A DNA stretch of 31,870 nucleotides. Origin: DASYRM01 sp036004405 (lineage in GTDB: Bacteria; Acidobacteriota; Vicinamibacteria; Vicinamibacterales; UBA2999). Of the stretch, positions 17,263-23,102 are shown one piece after another. The stretch lies in contig DASYRM010000041.1 of NCBI GenBank assembly GCA_036004405.1, positions 1 through 31,870 of the forward strand. The letters run 5' to 3'. Under the pieces are notes generated by a model, which worked only from the letters and a program-made list of their open reading frames with translations, was not told where the DNA came from and searched no databases. How positions within the stretch are numbered: the first letter of the stretch is position 1; each line of letters starts with the position of its first letter. The translations under genes and the position numbers were made by a program.

Positions 17263-18827
17263 GCGCGCGCGCCGGCGTCGTCGTCGCGCTGGCTGCCCTG
17301 CTCGCGGGCTGCGGCGGACCGGGCACGGCGCGCGATCGCAGCATCGTGGTCGTGGGCGTTCGCACCCCGCCCAACAACCTCGATCCGCTCCAGGCCAACG
17401 ACGAGACCTCGCAGCGCCTCGGCCAGCTCGTCTTCAGCTGCTTGATGGACGTCGGCGAGGACCTGCGTGTCGTGCCGCGCCTCGCGGCGCGGCTCGACAA
17501 CCCGGACCCGCTCACCTACATCGCGCATCTGCGCCGGGGCGTGAGATTCCACGACGGGCACGAGCTCACCTCGAAGGACGTCGTCTATACCTACGCGTCG
17601 TTCCTCGACCCGGCCTACATCTCCCCGTTCAAAGGCGCGTTCCGCGTGATGCAGTCGGTGCGTGCGCTCGACGACTACACCGTCGAGTTCAAACTGAAAG
17701 AGCCGTTTGCCGCGTTCCCGGCACAGCTCGCGGGAGTGCCGCCGATCGTGCCAGCCGGCTCGGGCACCTCGATGCGCACGTTCCCGATCGGCACCGGCCC
17801 CTACCGCTTCGTGAGCGCGCAGGAGGACGTCGTCACGCTGGCGGCGTTCGAGAGCTATTTCGACGGGCTGCCGAACAACGCCGGCATCGTCCTCAAGGTC
17901 GTGCCGGATGACACCATGCGCGGGCTCGAGCTCCGCAAAGGCTCGGTCGACATCGTGGTCAACGATCTGCCGCCCGACATGGTGTACCAGCTCGAAAAGT
18001 CGGGGGCGTTCACGGTCGCACGCGACCCCGGTCTCGACTTCTCCTATCTCGGCTTCAACATGCGCGACCCGATCCTGCAGGACAAGCGCGTCCGCCACGC
18101 CATCGGCTACGCCATCAACCGCGACGCGATCGTCACCTACCTGCGACGCGGGCTGGCGCGCCCGGCCGTCGGCCTGGTGCCGCCGCAGGCGTGGGCCTTC
18201 GAGCCGGACGTCCGCACGTTTCCCTACGATCCCGCCCGCGCCAAGGCGCTGCTCGACGAGGCCGGCTACCGCGACCCCGACGGCGACGGCCCACAGCCCC
18301 GCCTGCGCCTGTCGCTCAAGATCTCCACCAACGAGGAAACGCGGCTTCAGTCCACCGTCATGCAGCAGGACCTGCGCCGCGTCGGCATCGACCTCGATCT
18401 GCGGTCGTACGAGTTCGCCACGTTCTACGCGGACGTGCTGAAGGGCGACTTCCAGATCTTCTCGCTGCAGTGGGTCGGTGGCGCGCTGGCCGATCCCGAC
18501 ATCATCCGCCGCGTGTTCCACTCGACCCAGGTGCCGCCGGCCGGATTCAACCGCGGCTACTACAAGAATCCGGAGGTCGATCGGCTGATCGACGAGGCCT
18601 CGGCGGCGCTGTCAGAAGGCGACCGGCGCGCGAAGTACAGCCGTGCCCAGCAGCTGATCGCGGAGGACGCGCCGTACATTCCGATCTGGAACCGTGTGAA
18701 CGTCATTCTTGCGCAGCCCGGGTTCTCCGGCCTGCACCTGCCGCTGACCGGCGACTTCCAGTCGCTCAAAGACGTGCGCTGGGCGGGAGCGGGCCCGCCG
18801 TCCGACGCGCCTAGGAGACCGAACTGA
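17259..18827 (+). CDS. ABC-transporter solute-binding lipoprotein, family 5 (peptide/nickel type)
   Basis: A 522-residue extracytoplasmic binding protein. The GTG at 17259 overlaps the mutS stop (GTGTGA) and gives a short lipoprotein signal peptide, LAALLAGC, with lipid-modified C18. The mature part has the SBP family 5 layout: NNLDPLQANDETSQRLGQLVF near the start, LRRGVRFHDGHELTSKDVVYTYASF, the GTGPYRF motif, and a late segment with DKRVRHAIGYAINRDAIV. Such proteins deliver oligopeptides, nickel or similar ligands to a DppBCDF-like permease. No permease or ATPase gene is nearby, so it is either an orphan binding protein or works with a transporter elsewhere. The ligand cannot be told from sequence. 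The 3' end overlaps the convergent TPR gene by 17 bases. Confidence 0.92.
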   Translation: MSARAGVVVALAALLAGCGGPGTARDRSIVVVGVRTPPNNLDPLQANDETSQRLGQLVFSCLMDVGEDLRVVPRLAARLDNPDPLTYIAHLRRGVRFHDGHELTSKDVVYTYASFLDPAYISPFKGAFRVMQSVRALDDYTVEFKLKEPFAAFPAQLAGVPPIVPAGSGTSMRTFPIGTGPYRFVSAQEDVVTLAAFESYFDGLPNNAGIVLKVVPDDTMRGLELRKGSVDIVVNDLPPDMVYQLEKSGAFTVARDPGLDFSYLGFNMRDPILQDKRVRHAIGYAINRDAIVTYLRRGLARPAVGLVPPQAWAFEPDVRTFPYDPARAKALLDEAGYRDPDGDGPQPRLRLSLKISTNEETRLQSTVMQQDLRRVGIDLDLRSYEFATFYADVLKGDFQIFSLQWVGGALADPDIIRRVFHSTQVPPAGFNRGYYKNPEVDRLIDEASAALSEGDRRAKYSRAQQLIAEDAPYIPIWNRVNVILAQPGFSGLHLPLTGDFQSLKDVRWAGAGPPSDAPRRPN

Positions 18828-19569
18828 GGCCCTCGAGGCTGGTCCGTGCTTCCTGCGCGTAGGGCGAGTCGGGGTGCTGGTCCACGATCTGCATGAAGGC
18901 CTGCTTCGCCTCGGCCGTGTTGCCCTTTGTCACGTAGGCGCGTCCGAGCTCGATCAGGATGGCGTCCACCGGCAGATCAGCGGAATCCTGCGTCACCATC
19001 GTCTTCCACGTGGTGATGGCCGCATCCAGCTGCCCGGCGCGGGCCTGCGCGTCGGCTTTGCCGAGCCGCGCCATCCGCCCGTAGAGGCTGTTGGCACCGG
19101 CACGCGTGGTCACGCCGTCGAAGGCGGCAATCGCCTCGTCGTGGCGGCCGAGCGCGGCCAGCGCTCCCGCCATGTGGTAGCGCGCGGTGATGCCGGCGGG
19201 CGCATCAGGGTAGGCGTCCGCGGCCGCCTTCAGCTTCGGCAGCGCCGCACTGAGCTTGGCCGCCTCGGTGGAGAACGTACCGGTGGCGCCGAACTGCGCC
19301 GCCGCCGGCGCGTCGCCGGCCTGCCCCGGCGCCGTGGCCGGGACCACCCGGGCGTCGAGCGCCACCAGCGCCTCGGCCAGCAGGTCCTGGCCGCGCGACT
19401 GCGAACGCTGCCGGATCACCACCGCCCCGATGGCGACGATAGCCACCACCAGAGCGGCGATGACGACCACCCCCAGCGACTTGGCGCGCGGGCCGACGAA
19501 TTCCTGCAGGCTCGCCAGCGTGTGAGCCAGCTCGTTTTCCTTCAGATGTTGCCGTTCGTCACGTCTCAT
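18811..19569 (-). CDS. Membrane-anchored TPR protein (YfgM-like layout)
   Basis: 252 residues: a polar N-terminus, one membrane span (about 33-53, LGVVVIAALVVAIVAIGAVVI), and then an extracytoplasmic helical repeat region. TPR-type repeats are visible as ARYHMAGALAALGRHDEAIAAF (about 129-150), ARLGKADAQARAGQLDAAI and ILIELGRAYVTKGNTAEAKQAF. The order, single N-terminal span plus about three to four TPRs, is that of YfgM and related tetratricopeptide proteins, which assist periplasmic folding, but sequence identity to YfgM is not claimed. The ATG at 19569 has AAGGA at 8 bases. It lies 33 bases downstream of tRNA-Arg on the same strand and may be read from the tRNA promoter. Confidence 0.8.
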   Translation of the reverse strand: MRRDERQHLKENELAHTLASLQEFVGPRAKSLGVVVIAALVVAIVAIGAVVIRQRSQSRGQDLLAEALVALDARVVPATAPGQAGDAPAAAQFGATGTFSTEAAKLSAALPKLKAAADAYPDAPAGITARYHMAGALAALGRHDEAIAAFDGVTTRAGANSLYGRMARLGKADAQARAGQLDAAITTWKTMVTQDSADLPVDAILIELGRAYVTKGNTAEAKQAFMQIVDQHPDSPYAQEARTSLEGLSSVS

Positions 19570-19602
19570 GTCTTGCGTCCTTACATCCGTTCCGCGGTCT
19601 GT

Positions 19603-19679
19603 TGGCGTCCCCGGACGGATTTGAACCGTCGGCCTCGCGCTTAGGAGGCGCGCGCTCTATCCAACTGAGCTACGGGGAC
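19603..19679 (-). tRNA. tRNA-Arg, anticodon CCT
   Basis: A 77-base cloverleaf on the minus strand. The acceptor arms GTCCCCG and CGGGGAC pair over 7 bases. The D-arm is GCTC/GAGC with loop AGTTGGATA; the anticodon stem is CGCGC/GCGCG with loop CTCCTAA (anticodon CCT, reads AGG); the T-arm is GACGG/CCGTC with loop TTCAAAT. Discriminator G and the 3' CCA are encoded. No integrase or attachment-site duplication is seen next to it. Confidence 0.97.
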
Positions 19680-19688
19680 GTCTCCCCT

Positions 19689-19694
19689 ATTCTA
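19689..19694 (-). promoter_or_regulatory. -10 box of tRNA-Arg
   Basis: On the minus strand TAGAAT ends 9 bases before the first tRNA base, giving a leader of about 3 bases. The -35 position carries only TGGATG, a poor match. The -10 box touches the left arm of an 18-base inverted repeat. Confidence 0.5.
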
Positions 19695-19757
19695 GAGTCT
19701 TGAAGGGCCAGCATCCATGCGAGGGAGTCAAGTTTTCGACTGGCCCTTCGAGACTCT
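19694..19757. repeat. Long inverted repeat with 18-base arms upstream of tRNA-Arg
   Basis: AGAGTCTTGAAGGGCCAG (19694-19711) pairs with the arm at 19740-19757 over 18 positions, 17 Watson-Crick and one G-T. The loop is 28 bases. The left arm runs through the tRNA promoter spacer into the -10 box. It may act as a terminator for the apt operon, an operator, or the remnant of a small mobile element. Confidence 0.75.
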
Positions 19758-19758
19758 C

Positions 19759-19777
19759 GCCCGCCCGGAGGGCGGGC
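19759..19777. repeat. GC-rich hairpin GCCCGCCC/GGGCGGGC
   Basis: A perfect 8-base-pair stem with the three-base loop GGA, followed on the plus strand by CAGCAGACA. The same flank type (CCAGCA) appears beside the hairpins at 29408 and 29447, which suggests a related repeat family. It could terminate the apt operon in the minus direction. Confidence 0.6.
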
Positions 19778-19791
19778 CAGCAGACACTGCC

Positions 19792-19842
19792 CTAGCGAGG
19801 CGGAGCCTGCATGCTCGTCGGTCCGAGGCGCAGCCTCGCTAG
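19792..19842. repeat. Inverted repeat CTAGCGAGGC/GCCTCGCTAG with inner hairpins
   Basis: Ten-base arms at 19792-19801 and 19833-19842 are perfect complements. Inside, each arm can also fold alone: GAGGC-GGA-GCCT on the left and CGAGGC-GCA-GCCTCG on the right, so the element can switch between one long and two short hairpins. It lies 16 bases beyond the apt stop codon on the minus strand. Confidence 0.65.
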
Positions 19843-19857
19843 ATGCTTCCAGGCCGC

Positions 19858-20370
19858 TCAGTATTGCAGGATCGAATGGACCGACCGGCCCGGCAGCCTG
19901 GCGCGCCCGGACAGGAACTCCAGCTCGATCAGGAACACCAGCCCCACGAGGTCCCCCTCGAGGTCGCTCACGAGCTTGGCTGCCGCGGCCGCGGTGCCGC
20001 CCGTGGCCAGCACGTCGTCCACGATCAGCACGCGCTCTCCCTTGTCGATGGCATCGAGGTGGATTTCGAGCGCGTCCGTGCCGTACTCGAGCACATACGA
20101 CTCGCGAATGGCCCCCGCGGGCAGCTTCCCCGGTTTGCGGATGGGGACGAACCCCGCGCCAAGCCGCTCGGCCACCGCCGCACCGAGGATGAATCCCCGG
20201 CTCTCGATCCCGACCACCCTGTCCACTTTCTGGTCGCGGTAGGGCGACGCCAGCGCGTCGATGGTCGCGCGGAAGCCGGCCGGCTCCTTGAGCAGCGTCG
20301 TGATGTCGTAGAAGAGGATGCCAGGCTTGGGGAAATCGGGAACGTGTCGAATGTGCGCTTTGAGATCCAT
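19858..20370 (-). CDS. apt: Adenine phosphoribosyltransferase
   Basis: Salvages adenine to AMP using PRPP in the cytoplasm. The 170 residues match the family length (about 170-180). The PRPP-binding motif is RVLIVDDVLATGGTAAAA (VDD at 118-120, ATGGT at 122-126). Other landmarks are PDFPKPGILFYDITTLLKEP at the N-terminus, GIESRGFILG around 54-63 and the RKPGKLPA flexible loop around 78-85. The ATG at 20370 gives the standard start MDLKAHIRHVPDFPKPG; longer upstream reading would run through acylphosphatase. It begins 20 bases after the acylphosphatase stop, so the two are probably co-transcribed with the DUF4390 gene. Confidence 0.95.
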   Translation of the reverse strand: MDLKAHIRHVPDFPKPGILFYDITTLLKEPAGFRATIDALASPYRDQKVDRVVGIESRGFILGAAVAERLGAGFVPIRKPGKLPAGAIRESYVLEYGTDALEIHLDAIDKGERVLIVDDVLATGGTAAAAAKLVSDLEGDLVGLVFLIELEFLSGRARLPGRSVHSILQY

Positions 20371-20390
20371 GCGTGTCGATGCGAGCCTCT

Positions 20391-20669
20391 CTAGCTCCTG
20401 ACTGAGAATCCGTGATACGCCCCTGACGGCGGTTCGGTATCGTCCACCGCCACCGTGGCGACGCGCGCGCCGCCGGGGCCCTGCCACAGCGCGCGTTCGA
20501 CGCGCGTCACCGCCTCTTCGTCGCCTTCGATCAGCGCCTCGACGCGCCCGTCGGGCAGATTCCGCACCCAGCCGCAGACCCCTTCCCGGTCGGCGACATC
20601 CTTGGCGAAGTAGCGGAAGCCGACGCCCTGAACGCGGCCGCTGATGAGGTATCGTCGGGCCACACGCAT
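20391..20669 (-). CDS. acyP: Acylphosphatase
   Basis: A 92-residue cytoplasmic enzyme that hydrolyses acyl phosphates. It shows the family signatures GRVQGVGFRYF, with catalytic R19, and GWVRNLPDGRVEALIEG, with catalytic N37; length is the standard one. The ATG at 20669 is selected because the reading then begins MRVARRYLISGRVQGVGF, a typical N-terminus; the extra 20 upstream codons are Arg/Ala-rich and unsupported. It lies between the DUF4390 gene, whose stop is 61 bases upstream, and apt. The biological substrate is not known in most bacteria. Confidence 0.94.
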   Translation of the reverse strand: MRVARRYLISGRVQGVGFRYFAKDVADREGVCGWVRNLPDGRVEALIEGDEEAVTRVERALWQGPGGARVATVAVDDTEPPSGAYHGFSVRS

Positions 20670-20730
20670 CGGAGCATCCGCTCGAAAGTTTCCTTTTACC
20701 GCGCTTCGCGCGGGGCGGGCGGCGGGCACC

Positions 20731-21315
20731 CTACTTGATGAAGGTGAACTTGGCCTGCGCGGAGGTGCCGCTGCTGAACGGCCAGAGGATGGAACCGTTG
20801 CTCGGCCGCGCCGTGGCGCGGACGGTCACGTAATACTCGCGGTTACCCTCGAGCATCGTCGTGCGAAAGAGCGGCAGGCGCTGCAGGACGGTGAGCCAGT
20901 TCCGCACCGCGCGCTCGTCTTCGGCGACCCGCATGTCCACGACCTTGCCATCGATAGTGCGCGTCAGCGAGTAGCGCCGGGTCAGATTGTCGTACTCGAC
21001 GCTGCTCGTGGCCGTGGAGAGACCCATCGTCCGATCCACCCAGCCGGGGACGTCGAGACGCAGTTCCACGGCGTAGGTGAACGTGGTCTTGAGGCCGCTT
21101 TGGATGGCCGCGCGCACTTCCTCGGTGAAGCCGTCGCTGAGCGTGAAGGAGACGAACACCTGGTCGTCCTTCACCAGGGGGACCACCCGCAGACCTTCCG
21201 ACGTCTGGGCAAACGCCTGCACCGCGGTCAGAAGCACCAGCGCCAGCAGACTGACGGACACCCGGCCCCGGCGGGGGCTCCAGAAGGTGCCGGTCTGTGT
21301 AGATTCGTGCGTCAT
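20731..21315 (-). CDS. DUF4390-type exported protein
   Basis: About 194 residues with an N-terminal basic stretch and a hydrophobic signal segment (VSVSLLALVLLTAVQAFAQ, likely cut after AFA). The mature part is beta-rich: VSFTLSDGFTEEVRAAIQSGLKTTFTYAVEL, then VEYDNLTRRYSLTRTIDG and LEGNREYYVTVRATARP. That pattern (a phrase about an 'xGhxTxFxYxVEL' strand and a YDxLTxxYxLxR strand) fits DUF4390, a family of unknown function. In some Proteobacteria DUF4390 genes sit beside NtrY-like kinases; here the NtrY-like kinase is about 10 kb away, so a link is speculative. The ATG at 21315 is preferred over one 10 codons upstream because the closer start keeps the promoter outside the gene. Confidence 0.72.
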   Translation of the reverse strand: MTHESTQTGTFWSPRRGRVSVSLLALVLLTAVQAFAQTSEGLRVVPLVKDDQVFVSFTLSDGFTEEVRAAIQSGLKTTFTYAVELRLDVPGWVDRTMGLSTATSSVEYDNLTRRYSLTRTIDGKVVDMRVAEDERAVRNWLTVLQRLPLFRTTMLEGNREYYVTVRATARPSNGSILWPFSSGTSAQAKFTFIK

Positions 21316-21333
21316 CGCGAGGGCGCCGTCGGA

Positions 21334-21379
21334 ACTGTAGCACACCTTCTGCCAGGATCCTGGGGCCGGATGCTATGAT
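21334..21379. promoter_or_regulatory. Divergent promoter region with a 12-base palindrome
   Basis: An extended -10 on the plus strand, TGCTATGAT (TATGAT at 21374-21379), points to the gene starting at 21410. On the minus strand TGCTACAGT (TACAGT at 21339 to 21334) points to the DUF4390 gene. The perfect palindrome CCAGGATCCTGG (21352-21363) lies midway between the two -10 boxes, over both -35 positions. Confidence 0.5.
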
Positions 21380-21409
21380 CCGACTCGGCTAGATCATCGG
21401 CCAGACTGC

Positions 21410-22468
21410 GTGCGCAGAGCAGGAATCGTCATCGCCGTGCTTGCTTCGGTCGCCATCCCGGCGGTCACGCCGGCCTCCGCACAGAGCTACGCGTATACGG
21501 TCTTCCAGAACTATCTCAACTCCTACCGTGAGCAGTTCGGCATTCCGGGTCTGTCGTTCGTCATCATCCAGGGTGGCAAAGTCGTCCCGGGCGCGGCGGG
21601 CGGGCTCGGCAAGCAGGATGTCGAAACCAACGTCCCGGCCACCGCCGACACACCGTACTTCGTCGGGAATCTCTCTCAGATCTTCGGCTCGACGCTGCTG
21701 CTCGAGAAGTGCTACGACCAGGATACGCTCGAGCTCCAGGATCGAGTCACTCGCTGGGTGCCATCGTACGCCGACCAGGGCGTGACGGTCGGCCAGCTGC
21801 TCACGCACCAGTCACCGTCCGGCGTGTACGCGTACGATGCGGATCGGTTCGCGGATCTGACGGCCGTCATCGAAGAGTGCGCAGACCTTCCCTACCGTCA
21901 TGTGCTCGCGGGCGAAATCTTCGACCGGCTGGCGATGAGGCAGTCGGTGCCCGGCCATGCGCTCGACGGCGTGCTCAACCCCGGCGGCGCGTCGTTCTCG
22001 GCGGCGGAGCTCGCGCGCTACAACGACGTCCTGGGTCAGATGGCACGGCACTATCGCGTGGATCGCGGCCTCCCGGTGCGGACGGCGGTGCCGCTGCTGC
22101 CGGTGGACGCGGCGACCGGCGTCATCACGACGGTGATGGATCTCAAGGCGTTCGACAATGCGCTGCGCCTGCCGGGCCTCCTCTCGCGAGACGCGCTCAC
22201 GGTCATGTGGACGCAGGCAGGCGGCCCGTCGCCGCTACAGACGGGGCTGGGCTGGTTCGTGCAGAACTACAACAACGAGCCGCTCATCTGGCAGTTCGAC
22301 TTCACCCGCGACGTGTCGTCGAGTCTCATCGTCAAGCTTCCGGCGCGCGACCTGACCTTCATCGTGCTCGCCAACAGCGACGGCCTCACGCGCACGTCGG
22401 GGCTCGCGGGCGGTGACGCGCAGGCATCGCCGTGGGTGAAACTGTTCCTGAACTTCTTCGCCCCTTGA
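21410..22468 (+). CDS. Exported serine beta-lactamase-fold protein lacking catalytic motifs
   Basis: 352 residues starting at a GTG, with a Sec signal peptide (cut after PASAQ, about residue 25). The fold matches beta-lactamase-related serine hydrolases: FGIPGLSFVIIQGGKVV, a helix around 83-100, LLTHQSPSG, AATGVITTVMDLKAFDNAL and a C-terminal FIVLANSDG strand. The catalytic residues are not there. The SxxK position reads S89-Q-I-F92, the YxN position reads Y142-D-A, and the third motif (HxG/KTG) reads WQFD (294-297). It is therefore likely a non-enzymatic relative, perhaps a cell-envelope binding or scaffolding protein. The next gene starts one base after its stop, so the two should be co-translated. 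Confidence 0.78.
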   Translation: MRRAGIVIAVLASVAIPAVTPASAQSYAYTVFQNYLNSYREQFGIPGLSFVIIQGGKVVPGAAGGLGKQDVETNVPATADTPYFVGNLSQIFGSTLLLEKCYDQDTLELQDRVTRWVPSYADQGVTVGQLLTHQSPSGVYAYDADRFADLTAVIEECADLPYRHVLAGEIFDRLAMRQSVPGHALDGVLNPGGASFSAAELARYNDVLGQMARHYRVDRGLPVRTAVPLLPVDAATGVITTVMDLKAFDNALRLPGLLSRDALTVMWTQAGGPSPLQTGLGWFVQNYNNEPLIWQFDFTRDVSSSLIVKLPARDLTFIVLANSDGLTRTSGLAGGDAQASPWVKLFLNFFAP

Positions 22469-22469
22469 T

Positions 22470-23063
22470 GTGAAGGCCCTCGTTCGCACCACGGTCCTGA
22501 CGGCCGTCTGCCTCTGCGCCTTGAGCCTTCCCGCGCACGCCGATCTCATCTTCACGCCGTTCGTCGGCAAGACGTTTGGTTCGCAACAGACGTTGACACT
22601 GATCGGCAACGTCGACAAGAAGGCATGGATCATCGGCGGCTCCGCCGCCTGGCTCACGAGCAAGGTTCTCGGGGCGGAAGTCGATTTCGGGTACTCCCCG
22701 CGCTTCTTCAACAACCAGTTCCAGCTCTTGTCAGGCAGCAACGTCCTGTCGCTCACTGGAAACGTCATCCTCGCCGTCCCTCTCAGCGTCACGCGCGAAT
22801 CGCTGCGGCCGTACGTCACCGCCGGCATGGGGGTGATCCACGCAGGCGCCGAGGACAACGCGGGCGTCTCCACGCTCGACACCACTCGATTGGCCATGTC
22901 CGTCGGGGGCGGCGCCATCGGATTCCTCACGCCCCGGGCGGGCGTGCGCTTCGACCTGCGCCACATACGCAGCACCGCCAACGGCGTGGAGACGAGCACG
23001 CTCCTGACCGTCCCCCAGCTCGGCTTCTGGCGCGCCACGATTGGAGTCGCAATACGATATTGA
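22470..23063 (+). CDS. Small outer-membrane beta-barrel protein
   Basis: 197 residues from a GTG one base after the previous stop. The signal peptide ends at about residue 24 (SLPAHA). The mature 170 residues alternate hydrophobic and polar residues in barrel-type strands: LIFTPFVGKTFG, WIIGGSAAWLTSKVLGAEVDFGYSPRFF, VLSLTGNVILAVPL, RPYVTAGMGVIHAG, RLAMSVGGGAIGFLTPRAGVRFDLRHIRS. The protein ends in ATIGVAIRY, where a terminal aromatic residue matches the BamA recognition signal of outer-membrane proteins. An eight-strand barrel of the OmpA/OmpW-like size class is likely; the function is unknown. Coupling to the beta-lactamase-fold gene suggests the two work in the envelope together. Confidence 0.8.
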   Translation: MKALVRTTVLTAVCLCALSLPAHADLIFTPFVGKTFGSQQTLTLIGNVDKKAWIIGGSAAWLTSKVLGAEVDFGYSPRFFNNQFQLLSGSNVLSLTGNVILAVPLSVTRESLRPYVTAGMGVIHAGAEDNAGVSTLDTTRLAMSVGGGAIGFLTPRAGVRFDLRHIRSTANGVETSTLLTVPQLGFWRATIGVAIRY

Positions 23064-23102
23064 GCAGGCCGCGTTGGCCGGAGCCTTGCACCTGGAGGGA
23101 CC

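Noticed and set aside
18811..19569. Naming the TPR gene yfgM and the propeller gene bamB
   Set aside because: Layout agrees with those families, but the sequences alone do not prove orthology and the genes are not adjacent here.
19603..19679. tRNA-Arg as an integration site of a genomic island
   Set aside because: No integrase, no repeated tRNA end, and the neighbours on both sides are conserved chromosomal genes.
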